Source: Acidobacteriaceae bacterium
GTDB lineage: Bacteria; Acidobacteriota; Terriglobia; Terriglobales; Acidobacteriaceae
Reading direction: 5' to 3'
DNA length: 64,000 bases
Assembly: GCA_003134855.1 (NCBI GenBank)
Contig: PLCS01000007.1
Span: forward strand, 505,011 to 569,010
The notes under the pieces were generated by a model. That model saw only the letters and a list, made by a program, of their open reading frames with translations, made no database searches and was not told where the DNA came from. Made by a program: the position numbers and the translations under genes. This document shows positions 17,594 through 26,108 of the stretch, one piece after another (the stretch's first letter is position 1; each line of letters opens with the position of its first letter).

Positions 17594-17958
17594 CAACCAC
17601 TTCCGGACTCCAGCCAGACTAAAGCAACGCCTGGCTCATTCCACACATCCGCGCCGCCTGCATCCCACGCAAGTATCTTCGCATTTTTCCGCGAAAAGCT
17701 GCGAAAAAATAGGCGTGCAAATTTCTCGCCGGAAATCACGCAACCTTTTTCACCCACGCGCATCTACACATATAACAAGCAGAGGCTTCCACGTAACACT
17801 TCTCCGCCCAAGAAAGAGTTTCACTCCTTCTTGAAGGTCTTGTACAGACCTCTTCTCAAAAACCCTCCCCCCTGCCCCCCTCCTTTTAAGCCTCTCGAGC
17901 GGGCCTGCCGGAAGGCAGGCCCATTCGCTCCTCTATCGCCAGATAGAATTGAAGCCAG
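17594..17958. other. Intergenic region with 9-bp hairpin
   Basis: Holds the divergent starts of the SPOR gene and pgeF. A perfect hairpin GGGCCTGCC (17901-17909) / GGCAGGCCC (17914-17922) with a 4-base loop lies 37 bases before pgeF; a C-rich tract (about 17867-17884) precedes it. No T-run follows on either strand, so a leader hairpin or repeat is as likely as a terminator. No further gene is seen. Confidence 0.45.
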
Positions 17959-19023
17959 ATGCGCTCCTCCTCCACTCCAAAGACTCGCACCGAACCTAAC
18001 CTCCAGGCAATCGACGCGCTGTTTGAACAGGCGGGCCTGCAGCGCAATCTGCGCGGCAAGGCCGCCGGCGTCACACAGCGCATGAGATTTGCCCGCGCGG
18101 CGCAGCAGGAGCTCGTCCCAGCCGCGCCGGTTCCCCGCGTCGCGCCGAATGGCGTCGAATGGCTGCCGGTTGACGGCTGGGAGAAGATCAACTGGCTTTG
18201 GCACGGCTTCAGCACCCGCCGCGGCGGCCTCAGCCGGGCCTATTGCGCCGACGATGCTCCGGGCGAGCTGAATCTGGGCTTTACCGCCGCCGACGACCCG
18301 GAAACCGTGGTCCGCAATCGCCGCCTGCTGGCCGAAGCGAGCACCGGCGACCCGGCCACGCCGTTGGCCGCACTCAAGCAGATTCACTCGAACAAAGTGG
18401 CTCTTGCCTGCGCAACTGATGCCCGACGCGAACACCCGTGCAAAGCCGACGGCCTGATGACCGATGAGCCCGGTCTGCTGCTCGCCATTCTGACCGCCGA
18501 TTGCTTCCCGGTGCTGGTGGCCGACCGCAAGCGTCGCGCGGTGGCAGCCTTCCACGCCGGCTGGCGCGGCACGGTTAAGCGCATCGTCGAAAGCGGCGTG
18601 GGCCGCATGAGGCTCCAGTTCGGCTCCAGGCCTGAGGATTTGATCGCCGTCATCGGTCCTGGCATCGGCCCCTGCTGCTACGCCGTGGGCGAAGACGCGC
18701 TCTCCGAATTTGAGTCGCAGTTCGCTTACGCCCGCGAGCTCTTCCGCGAGGTCTACGACGCCGACCCGGTGCGCACAAAGTATCCGATGCTGTTTATGAC
18801 GCAGCGCGCGCCCGGCCACTCGCAGATTGGCCCCAGCTTGCATTTGAATTTAATCGAAGCCAACCGCCGCCAGTTGCTGGCAGCGGGACTCAAGCCCCGT
18901 GCAATCCAAACGGTAGGCGGCTGCACAAGCTGCCAGCGCGAGTTCTTCTTCTCCCATCGCGGCTCGCAAGGCCATGCCGGGCGCATGATGAGCGTGATCG
19001 GCATCCGGCCGGAGGTTCGATAA
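17959..19023 (+). CDS. pgeF: Multicopper-oxidase-like purine nucleoside phosphorylase / peptidoglycan editing factor (PgeF/YlmD family)
   Basis: Protein of 354 residues, longer than the roughly 250 of the family because of an extra N-terminal segment of about 75 residues. The zinc site residues are visible: LKQIHSN, TADCFPVLV and HAGWRGT, followed by IGPGIGPCCYAVG, and GGCTSCQREFFFSHR near the end. Family members act on purine nucleosides (phosphorolysis, deamination) and in bacteria have been linked to removing mis-incorporated Ser from murein precursors. No strong ribosome site precedes ATG 17959; a start further in (around residue 40) cannot be excluded. Confidence 0.88.
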   Translation: MRSSSTPKTRTEPNLQAIDALFEQAGLQRNLRGKAAGVTQRMRFARAAQQELVPAAPVPRVAPNGVEWLPVDGWEKINWLWHGFSTRRGGLSRAYCADDAPGELNLGFTAADDPETVVRNRRLLAEASTGDPATPLAALKQIHSNKVALACATDARREHPCKADGLMTDEPGLLLAILTADCFPVLVADRKRRAVAAFHAGWRGTVKRIVESGVGRMRLQFGSRPEDLIAVIGPGIGPCCYAVGEDALSEFESQFAYARELFREVYDADPVRTKYPMLFMTQRAPGHSQIGPSLHLNLIEANRRQLLAAGLKPRAIQTVGGCTSCQREFFFSHRGSQGHAGRMMSVIGIRPEVR

Positions 19024-19040
19024 ACGATGTGTTCTGGATT

Positions 19041-19073
19041 CCCGGGTCCCAGAATCGGGACCTGGGGCACCCA
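19041..19073 (+). repeat. GGACC-type hairpin repeat, copy 1
   Basis: CCCGGGTCCC-agaatc-GGGACCTGGG followed by GCACCCAGATTTG. Same architecture as copies at 27161, 31211, 39666, 41912 and others: stem, six-base A-rich loop ending in C, stem, then CCACCCAGATT. Located between two convergent stops (pgeF and a DUF3857 gene). Confidence 0.75.
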
Positions 19074-19108
19074 GATTTGTGGTTTGAAAAAGAAAAAACG
19101 CAGATCGA

Positions 19109-21106
19109 TTACTGCTTCTTGAGCACGGCGGCGTTCTTTTCGTCGGAGAGAATGACCGACTCAAGGTGGCGGAAGTCGGAGGCTCTGGCGGCGGGCAGTT
19201 CGACCTGGCGAACGACGTATTCGCGCTCGTAGTGGAGGAGGTTTCCTTTGGCCGAGACCGAGGAGTGGTAGCTGGCAAAGTCGAGGTCGAGCGAGACCGG
19301 ATCGGGGGTTTCATCGACGGCGTAGCCGGGAGGGATGGCGATGTCGAAGCTGTCGCGCCAGCGGCCGGTGGCGTTGAGGTCGATGGGATAGATGCGCGGC
19401 TTATCGTCGAAGGGACGGGCATCAGTGCCGAGCACGCGCGGGCGGACGAGCACTAGCGGACCGGCCTGATGGGAGTATTGGCGCGCCGTCACCTTGTAGT
19501 GGAGTTCGATGGGCTTGTCGAGGGCGGAGGGTTCGACAAACTCAAAGGAATCGAGCGTGACGCCGGGAAGCGTCTCTGCGACTACGCGCTCCCAATATTC
19601 CCGCCGCTCCTTCTCGTCGGTGTCCTTGATTAAATAGCGAATGTTAGCGCCTGCCGACCCTGTTTGAGAGGTGTCCACGGAACCGGTCAGCGTGCCGTCG
19701 GCCGTGAGCGTGAATGCGCCTTTGCTGTCTTTTATGCTGGTATCGGGCTCCAGCACCGGGAGGGCGATGATCTGACTGGAAGCTCCGGTGGCCAGGATTC
19801 CGTAGCTGCCCTGCTCGTAGTAGGGCAGATTGCCAACCGGTGTGCGTTGATTGGTGGGGTCGAAGATGAGATAGCGCTTGCCGTCCCTGGCTTTGGCAAT
19901 GGCCTTGAGGCGCGGGTCTTGCACGTCGGCGGGAATCTCAATGGCGGTGATCATGTGGTTGCCTTCCAGCGAGGGCGCATCGGGGTCGACGATGTCGCGG
20001 TGGTCGTCCACGGGCATATAAAAAGCATGAATTCCGGCCACCTGCAACATTGAAATCAGCAGCGTTGTCTTGTCCTTGCAGTCACCGTAGCGGTTGCGGT
20101 AGATGTCGGCCGCGTGGTTGGCCTGCAAGCCGCCGATGCCGCGCATGACGATAAAGTAGCGGACATTTTTCTGGATGTACTCTGTGATGCGGCTGAGCTT
20201 GGCGTAGAAGTCGGGCGCGCCGGCGATGAGGCTTTGCGTCTGGGAGGTAATCTCCGGCGACGGGTCCGGGCGATTGGCCTCAAGGTTTGTGACCCACTGG
20301 CCGATGGCGCGCCACTGATTGTCCTTGCCTTCGACGGCGGCATCGCCCCACTGGACGGACATGCGCGCGGCGAGCGCCTGCCATTCCGGACCTGAGCGCA
20401 GCTCGCGCAGGTCGAGGGCGGGCATATCTTTGATCTCCCAGCGCCAGTGATTGGGCGCGACCTCGACGGGCTTGACGGGCGGGAATCTGTGCCATGCCTC
20501 GGAGTGGGTGCGGCCGGCGGGCAGATCAACTTCAAGGGCCTGGAAGACGAATGGGATGCTCGTCTGGATGCCCCAGACCGTCTCCTGAAGATACGGTTCA
20601 AGCAGTTCCTCGGACTCGCAGATTACGACCGCGCCCACATCGGCAGCCGGGGGATGGACGACCCGTGCCTTGCGGGTGGAGAGCATGATAGGAATGCCGG
20701 TGTTGCCCACATCGACGAAATCGGTGTCCTGGGCCTGATACTGCTTTTCGTCGGCAGCGATGGTCCAGGCGTGGAAGTAGTTGACCTTCTCGTCCACGTC
20801 GTAGGAGACGCCGCACGCCGCATCGCGCCGTCCCTGCGGCTTCAGGATGCGCTTAACGATGCGCTCGCGCTCGACGGCGCGGCCCTGATCGTCAACGGTC
20901 TCGACGTACTCATCGAAGAGAATCACCGCGGCGGCGTCCTTGGCGTAATCGGGAGTGTGGGTCTTGTAGGCATCCAGGCCCCACTGCGGGATCGGCTGCT
21001 TATCACTGCCGAACCATCCGGCGTGGCTGGGCGCGCAGGCGCAGAGAAGGAGGCCAGCGAGCAAGACGCGGACGGGGATGGCTTTGGAAGAGCGCGGGTT
21101 TCCCAT
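19109..21106 (-). CDS. Secreted DUF3857 / transglutaminase-like protein, catalytic residues intact
   Basis: Protein of 665 residues with a signal peptide ending near CAPSHA (possible lipoprotein-like Cys but no clear lipobox). N-terminal DUF3857 domain (about 50-220), then a transglutaminase-like core with Cys in RYGDCKDKTTLLISML, His in GNHMITAIEI and Asp in YLIFDPTN, then a beta-rich C-terminal half. The triad is complete, so a cysteine-based amide-cleaving or cross-linking activity is possible in the periplasm. The ATG follows the upstream gene's TGA by two bases. Exact substrate is unknown. Confidence 0.85.
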   Translation of the reverse strand: MGNPRSSKAIPVRVLLAGLLLCACAPSHAGWFGSDKQPIPQWGLDAYKTHTPDYAKDAAAVILFDEYVETVDDQGRAVERERIVKRILKPQGRRDAACGVSYDVDEKVNYFHAWTIAADEKQYQAQDTDFVDVGNTGIPIMLSTRKARVVHPPAADVGAVVICESEELLEPYLQETVWGIQTSIPFVFQALEVDLPAGRTHSEAWHRFPPVKPVEVAPNHWRWEIKDMPALDLRELRSGPEWQALAARMSVQWGDAAVEGKDNQWRAIGQWVTNLEANRPDPSPEITSQTQSLIAGAPDFYAKLSRITEYIQKNVRYFIVMRGIGGLQANHAADIYRNRYGDCKDKTTLLISMLQVAGIHAFYMPVDDHRDIVDPDAPSLEGNHMITAIEIPADVQDPRLKAIAKARDGKRYLIFDPTNQRTPVGNLPYYEQGSYGILATGASSQIIALPVLEPDTSIKDSKGAFTLTADGTLTGSVDTSQTGSAGANIRYLIKDTDEKERREYWERVVAETLPGVTLDSFEFVEPSALDKPIELHYKVTARQYSHQAGPLVLVRPRVLGTDARPFDDKPRIYPIDLNATGRWRDSFDIAIPPGYAVDETPDPVSLDLDFASYHSSVSAKGNLLHYEREYVVRQVELPAARASDFRHLESVILSDEKNAAVLKKQ

Positions 21107-21108
21107 GA

Positions 21109-23124
21109 TCAGTTTCCTTGGGCAACGGGAGTGCGGGTGAGGACGAGTTGCTGTTGATCGGCGGCGGCAATCTTTTGATAGAAGCCGCGGAGGTCCTGGT
21201 ACTCCTCGGGCTTGGCGAAGGTGAAGGCGCGGGCCAGGGTGCGCGTGACGGTGATCTGGTCGGGTTCCGCTTTGAATGTATTGACCAGAACCGCGTGACC
21301 CTGCCAGGGAATCTTTGTGTCCTGGGGCTGGCCTTCGACCGTGAAGCCGGCAGGCAGTCGATAGACGATCTGGTCGCTCACCTGGTCGCCGAACTGCATA
21401 TCCACAGGCACCAGCCGCTTTTCCTCATTGATAAAGGGATGCCCGCTGCGCGTCTCAAAGAAGAAGCCGGGGAGCAGAAGGCGTTTGGAGGTTGCCGCGC
21501 CGAGGGTTCCGTGGACATTCACAATGGCGATCAGGTTGACATCGGGGTTGTCCAGCCCCAGAAAGTGATCGACATGCGTCTCAACGCCCTCGGGGACGAT
21601 CGGCTCCAGCGAATGATCGAATTGCTTTTTGACCTCGTCGAGGTCGTTTCTGAGGGCTGTTTGCCGCCAGTGGAGGGCTTCCTGGCCGGTCATGACAAAG
21701 CGAATGTTGCCGGTAACGGCGCCGTGGGCGTCGAGCGCGATCTCGCCGGTACGGACAATCTTGTTGTCGATGTATGCCTGGGGCGGGGAGGTGAGAAAAG
21801 AGCGGCCATCTGTGCCCTGACGAATGCCGGTGGCCCCTGAATGCTTCCAGTGTACCGTTTGGAAGGGGCACATTTTTTCGCCGGGATCGAGGAATATTTC
21901 CTTTCCGCCGATGATCACCGTGACTAGATCGTCATCCAACTGGTCAAAATTGAGGTAGCTGGGGTCGAAGACGCGCTCACTGCGATCAGCCACCTTCATA
22001 TCGTAGGCGGTGAGGCCGGCGGCGCGCAGCATGGCAAGATAAAGCAGGGCGATGTCCTGGCTGGAGCCGCTCTTCTGCGCCCAGGTGTCCTCGGCGCGCT
22101 TGGCGGCCTTCAATTTGAGCTGTTTAAGTTCGGCCTCGCTCTTCTTGCGGGAAAAGTTGGTGTTGTCCAGGTTCTGGACCGCCGTGTAGAGCTTTTTGGC
22201 CTTGTCGAGATCGCTGTCGCCGGGGGCAATCAGCGCGGCAACCGCTTGTTTGATAGGGCCTGTGGGTTCGGCAAAACGATCCACGTCCTTTGACCAGTAT
22301 TTGGTCTCGGAGACCCAGAAATTGGATTGGTTGCTGGAGCTCGAGTAATAGAAATACACCTTGTATAGGATGCTCTCAACAGGCGGCATCCACTCCTCTT
22401 CCGGTTTGGGCGGGATGTCGGTCAGATCCAGGGAGTAACGGCCGATGAAATCGACCTTGACTGCCAAGCCCGCAGGGAGGATTGTCCGCCAGATAAGGGT
22501 GCTGACCGCGTTCATATGTTTATCCAGCAGATAGGAACTGGTCGCGTTATGGCTGCCATTCATGAAAGCCTTGAAAGGAGTAAATGCGTAGTGCGCCTGA
22601 TGAATGAAGTAACTACGCTGAATCTCCCAAAAAGGAGAGGAGTAGAGGTTTTCGTCGTAGCGAATTTCAAAGCGGTATTCGAGGATGCTGCCGACCTCGA
22701 CGCTGGGCAGGGTAAAGACCTTTTGGCTGACCTGCAACGGATCGCCATCCTTGGATAATGTCTTGACGATCAACAGGTCTTCCGGCTTGCCGGAGAGCGG
22801 GATGACGGTTCCGTCGGAGTGAATGGTGCGCGCCTTGATGTCGGTGATCATAGTTTTGCCCTGGATGTAAGGAAGCTCAACGGTGGCCAGTTCCTTGCCC
22901 TTCTCGGTGAGCACTTTGATGCGCGCGTAGTAGCTATGGATATGCTGCTGATCATTGGTGATCTCCTCGATGTTGAGGTAGACGGCGGCTGCGCCCGGGG
23001 CTTTGGGGTCGGCGGTCATCGCGAGTTCTTCGCCGGTGGGCTGCTGGAACTGGGCGCGGAGGAGAGCGGGGGATGCGACGGCGAGAAGTAGGAGAAAAAT
23101 GCGTACCATAGCGGGAATCCGCAT
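21109..23124 (-). CDS. Secreted DUF3857 / transglutaminase-like protein, catalytic Cys and His lost
   Basis: Paralogue-like protein of 671 residues with signal peptide (MVRIFLLLLAVASPALLRA). DUF3857 region about 45-230, transglutaminase-like region about 300-440. At the place of GDC the sequence reads GSSQDIALLYLAML, so the nucleophile is Ser, and the His position reads DDDLVTVII; the Asp of FLDPG remains. Probably a non-catalytic member. AGGAAGGG lies about 9 bases before the ATG. It is directly followed by the intact paralogue, so the two may form a complex. Confidence 0.85.
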   Translation of the reverse strand: MRIPAMVRIFLLLLAVASPALLRAQFQQPTGEELAMTADPKAPGAAAVYLNIEEITNDQQHIHSYYARIKVLTEKGKELATVELPYIQGKTMITDIKARTIHSDGTVIPLSGKPEDLLIVKTLSKDGDPLQVSQKVFTLPSVEVGSILEYRFEIRYDENLYSSPFWEIQRSYFIHQAHYAFTPFKAFMNGSHNATSSYLLDKHMNAVSTLIWRTILPAGLAVKVDFIGRYSLDLTDIPPKPEEEWMPPVESILYKVYFYYSSSSNQSNFWVSETKYWSKDVDRFAEPTGPIKQAVAALIAPGDSDLDKAKKLYTAVQNLDNTNFSRKKSEAELKQLKLKAAKRAEDTWAQKSGSSQDIALLYLAMLRAAGLTAYDMKVADRSERVFDPSYLNFDQLDDDLVTVIIGGKEIFLDPGEKMCPFQTVHWKHSGATGIRQGTDGRSFLTSPPQAYIDNKIVRTGEIALDAHGAVTGNIRFVMTGQEALHWRQTALRNDLDEVKKQFDHSLEPIVPEGVETHVDHFLGLDNPDVNLIAIVNVHGTLGAATSKRLLLPGFFFETRSGHPFINEEKRLVPVDMQFGDQVSDQIVYRLPAGFTVEGQPQDTKIPWQGHAVLVNTFKAEPDQITVTRTLARAFTFAKPEEYQDLRGFYQKIAAADQQQLVLTRTPVAQGN

Positions 23125-23251
23125 GAGTTTTCCCTTCCTGACGGAAGATTAGAAGCAGTTTCGGAACGGCGTTATTGATTGCGGAGATTCTATATCGGCA
23201 GGAAGGCGGTGTCGAGGACGTTCTGCTTTGGCGGGTCAGCGAGTCAGCGGA

Positions 23252-23833
23252 TCAGCGCGTCGCGCGGGTTCCGAGGAGGGAGGAGACGAGGGCGATGGGC
23301 AGGCCGACGACGTTGAAGTAGCAGCCTTCGATGCGTGGAATCCAGCGGGCGGCGCGGCCCTGGATGGCATAAGCGCCAGCTTTGTCCATCGGTTCGCCGG
23401 TGGCGATGTAGGCCTCAATCTCCTCGTCGGAGAGGGCGAGGAAGGTTACGGCGGTGGATTCGGCGGCGACTTCGGTGGAGGTTGCGGTGACCAGCGCGAC
23501 GCCGGTGAGGACACGATGAGTGCGTCCGGAGAGCAGGCGCAGCATACGCGCGGCGTCGGCGGGGCTTTCCGGCTTGCCGAGGATGTGGTTGTCTAGGGCG
23601 ACGGTGGTGTCCGCACCGAGGACGGTGGCTTGCGGGTCGCCGAGTTCGTTGAAGACGGCCTGGGCTTTCTCGCGGGCGAGGCGGGTAACGTAGGCTGCGG
23701 GGTCTTCGTTGGGGTAGGGCTCTTCCGGGATGTGGGCGGGATGAACCTCGAAGGAGTAGCCGGCCTGGGCGAGGAGTTCGCGGCGGCGGGGCGAGGCGGA
23801 GGCGAGAACAAGCATATTGAAATTATGCCGCAT
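23252..23833 (-). CDS. maf: Maf-family nucleotide pyrophosphatase
   Basis: Cytosolic house-cleaning enzyme of 193 residues that hydrolyses non-canonical nucleoside triphosphates (dTTP/UTP type). LVLASASPRRRELL, EPYPNEDPAAYVTRLAREKA, VLGADTTVALD, GKP, SGRTHRVLTGVAL and MDKAGAYAIQG are all present. Start may be ATG 23833 or ATG 23815 (MLVLASAS); neither has a strong ribosome site, and the longer open frame upstream runs across the divergent GNAT gene. Confidence 0.93.
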   Translation of the reverse strand: MRHNFNMLVLASASPRRRELLAQAGYSFEVHPAHIPEEPYPNEDPAAYVTRLAREKAQAVFNELGDPQATVLGADTTVALDNHILGKPESPADAARMLRLLSGRTHRVLTGVALVTATSTEVAAESTAVTFLALSDEEIEAYIATGEPMDKAGAYAIQGRAARWIPRIEGCYFNVVGLPIALVSSLLGTRATR

Positions 23834-23863
23834 AGGATGACGGTGGTTGGTTAGGATCAGATT

Positions 23864-24673
23864 ATGATGATTTTCTCCGATTTGATGCTGGCGCGGCGAT
23901 TGGAAGCGGCGGAGGGTTTCGCGGGCGCTCAGTTTGCCGAGGCGCGAAGCCGTTTGTTTCCGCAAAGTGGCTCGACGTGGACGAAATGCGCGGGGGCAAC
24001 TCTGATCTTTGACGGGATCGATGCGCCGACCACGCAGAGTTTTGGCCTGGGGCTCTTCGAGGAACTGACGCCCGCAGCGCTGGACGAGATCGAGAGCTTT
24101 TTTGAGAGCCGCGGCGCGGCGGTGATGCATGAGGTCAGCCCGATGGCCGGCGCGGCTGTGCTGGAGCTTCTCTGCGCGCGCAATTACAGGCCATTTGAAG
24201 TGAGCAGCGTGCTCTATCGGAGCGTGGAGAAGCCCGGCCACTCACTTCCCGGCAACATTCAGGTGCGCGTGATAGAGCCGGAAGAAGCAGAGCTTTGGAG
24301 CAGCGTGAGCGCGCGGGGATGGACGCACGATCATCCGGAGCTGGAGGAGTTTATTCAGCAGATGGGCGTGTTGTGTGTGGCGCGCCGACAGAGCCCGTGC
24401 TTTCTGGCCGAGGTTGACGGAGAACCGGGCGCCGCTGGAGTGCTGAACCTGCATGAAGGAGTTGCGCTGTTTGGCGGTGCGGCAACAGTGCCCGAGTTGC
24501 GGAGGAGGGGACTGCAGGCGGCGCTGCTGGAAGAGCGAATGCGATACGCCTATGAACAAGGTTGCGATCTGGCAATGATGGTGGCGGAGGCGGGAAGCAA
24601 CTCGCAACGGAATGCCGAGCGGAAGGGCTTTCGCGTGGCGTACACACGGCTGAAGTGGCGACTTGCCTCCTAG
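23864..24673 (+). CDS. GNAT-family N-acetyltransferase
   Basis: Protein of 269 residues. The C-terminal half shows a GNAT acetyl-CoA fold: FLAEVDGEPGAAGVLNLHEGVALFGGAATVPELRRRGLQAALL, where VPELRRRGLQAALL is motif A (Q/RxxGxA/G), then AYEQGCDLAMMVAEAGSNSQRNAERKGFRVAYTR. The N-terminal half lacks this motif and may be a degenerate second GNAT lobe. Substrate unknown. Divergent from maf with 30 bases between the starts; its TAG is formed by the same CTAG as the stop of the convergent isoaspartyl peptidase gene. Confidence 0.85.
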   Translation: MMIFSDLMLARRLEAAEGFAGAQFAEARSRLFPQSGSTWTKCAGATLIFDGIDAPTTQSFGLGLFEELTPAALDEIESFFESRGAAVMHEVSPMAGAAVLELLCARNYRPFEVSSVLYRSVEKPGHSLPGNIQVRVIEPEEAELWSSVSARGWTHDHPELEEFIQQMGVLCVARRQSPCFLAEVDGEPGAAGVLNLHEGVALFGGAATVPELRRRGLQAALLEERMRYAYEQGCDLAMMVAEAGSNSQRNAERKGFRVAYTRLKWRLAS

Positions 24674-25671
24674 ATAGTGAGTCCGGTTTGCAAACCAGTG
24701 GGAGTGGCGATGCCCCAGGCCATCGCGGGGGTGTTGTGGGCCAGGCCGAAGCGTCCGTCGGGGCCTAGAAGGATAATGCCGCCGTGGCCGCCGAGACGGT
24801 TGTAGAGGTAGGCGATGGCTTCCTGGGCGGCGAGCTCGGGGGCCGTGCCAGCGGCGACGCGGTCGGTGGCCCACTTGCCAAGGACCAGCTTCATGATGGG
24901 TTCTCCCCATCCGGTGAGGGAGACAGCGGCGGAGAGATTGTCGGCGTAGCAGCCGCACCCGATCAGCGAGGAATCGCCGACACGGCCGGGAGTCTTGTTG
25001 AGGGTGCCGCCGGTGGAGGTGGCGGCGGCCAGGTTGCCGCGGAAGTCGAGGGCTACGGCGCCCACGGTGTCATGCGAGCCGAATGCGCCGGGATCGGCTG
25101 GAAGCGCGGTCTCCGGACCTTTGTCGTCATGCAGGGTTTGACCTGAGTAGGACTCGTCGGCAAGGCCTGCGGCCTGGCGAGCCTGGGCCTTGGCCAGGCG
25201 CTCGCGCTCGCGGTCGAGTACCAGCTCATAGTTGTCGATGAGGGCCATACCATGGGCGTGGGCGAAGTGCTCTGCACCTTGGCCGACGAAGTAGACGTGG
25301 GGGCTTTTTTCCAGGACCAGGCGGGCGGCCTGAATGGGGTTGCGGAGGCGCTCGACGCAGGCCACGCCGCCCGCCTTCATGCGGCCGCCGTCCATCAGTA
25401 GGGCGTCTAGCTGGACGCGGCCGTCGGAGGTGAGAAAGCTGCCCCGGCCAGCGTCGAAGGCGGGGTTGTCTTCGAGAACGGTGACGGCGGCTTCGACGGC
25501 ATCCAGAGCCGATCCGCCGCGCTGGAGGACGCCATAGCCGGTTTCCAGGGCGTTGCTGACTCCGGCCAGGTGTGCATCCGCGGCATCGGCGGGGATGGCC
25601 CATGCGCCGCCGTGGACGAGAAGCGTGGGTGAGTGGGGAGCGGAAGTCGTCACCGGATTATCGTAGATCAT
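24670..25671 (-). CDS. Isoaspartyl peptidase / L-asparaginase (Ntn hydrolase, T2)
   Basis: Precursor of 333 residues that self-cleaves before a threonine. LLVHGGAWAIP, FDAGRGSFLTSDG and MDGGRMKAGGVACV at the front, HDTVGAVALDFRGNLAAATSTGG (nucleophile Thr in HDTVGA near residue 200) and GHGGIILLG later. Hydrolyses isoaspartyl dipeptides and asparagine. No signal peptide, so cytosolic. Its ATG overlaps the stop of the small upstream gene (ATGA), showing an operon of two. Confidence 0.92.
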   Translation of the reverse strand: MIYDNPVTTSAPHSPTLLVHGGAWAIPADAADAHLAGVSNALETGYGVLQRGGSALDAVEAAVTVLEDNPAFDAGRGSFLTSDGRVQLDALLMDGGRMKAGGVACVERLRNPIQAARLVLEKSPHVYFVGQGAEHFAHAHGMALIDNYELVLDRERERLAKAQARQAAGLADESYSGQTLHDDKGPETALPADPGAFGSHDTVGAVALDFRGNLAAATSTGGTLNKTPGRVGDSSLIGCGCYADNLSAAVSLTGWGEPIMKLVLGKWATDRVAAGTAPELAAQEAIAYLYNRLGGHGGIILLGPDGRFGLAHNTPAMAWGIATPTGLQTGLTI

Positions 25672-25946
25672 TGCGGCGGCGGCGTGTGCATCTCCGCCAC
25701 TTCAAGCCGCTCACCGGGCTTCAGGTAGCCCTTGCGGCGAAACCAGTCTTCCATGGCCGGCTGAAGGCGGGCGAGAGGAACGCGCGTCCCGGCTTCGAGC
25801 ACTCCGTCGGTGGCGGGCAGCGTGTCGTCGAAGAGGGCGTCGTTGGTGAAGTTGCGCATGGCGAAGTTGTCGATCCAGCCGATGGGGCAGGCGTGGCGAA
25901 GGCCGGCCGCGTCGATGCGCTGAATGGAGAGTTTGCGCGCGAACAT
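25668..25946 (-). CDS. Hypothetical protein coupled to isoaspartyl peptidase
   Basis: Small protein of 92 residues starting MFARKLSIQRIDAAGL. No membrane segment. Features are WIDNFAMRNFTNDALFDD and a Pro-rich end (HTPPPQ). No family is recognised. GGAAGG precedes ATG 25946 very closely; GTG 25955 is an alternative. The TGA overlaps the peptidase ATG, so translation is coupled. Confidence 0.6.
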   Translation of the reverse strand: MFARKLSIQRIDAAGLRHACPIGWIDNFAMRNFTNDALFDDTLPATDGVLEAGTRVPLARLQPAMEDWFRRKGYLKPGERLEVAEMHTPPPQ

Positions 25947-25990
25947 ACCTTCCACTGTACCGGAAGCGGCGTTGCGCGCGGCAAATGGGC

Positions 25991-26108
25991 TATAGCAAAA
26001 CCAGGGATGGCGTATCCCGAAACCAACACACTCAAGTCGACGCGACCAACAGAGAGCGGCGACCTTCGACGAGGCTAATCAGGCTACAGTATCCCTGGTT
26101 TTGCTCTA
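25991..26108. mobile_element. 118-bp element with 18-bp terminal inverted repeats (MITE-like)
   Basis: Left end TATAGCAAAACCAGGGAT (25991-26008) is the reverse complement of the right end ATCCCTGGTTTTGCTCTA (26091-26108) with one mismatch. The interior (about 80 bases) has no reading frame of note. The right end supplies the TAG stop of the leftward secreted-protein gene. Non-autonomous miniature element is inferred from the structure; no target duplication is clear. Confidence 0.6.
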
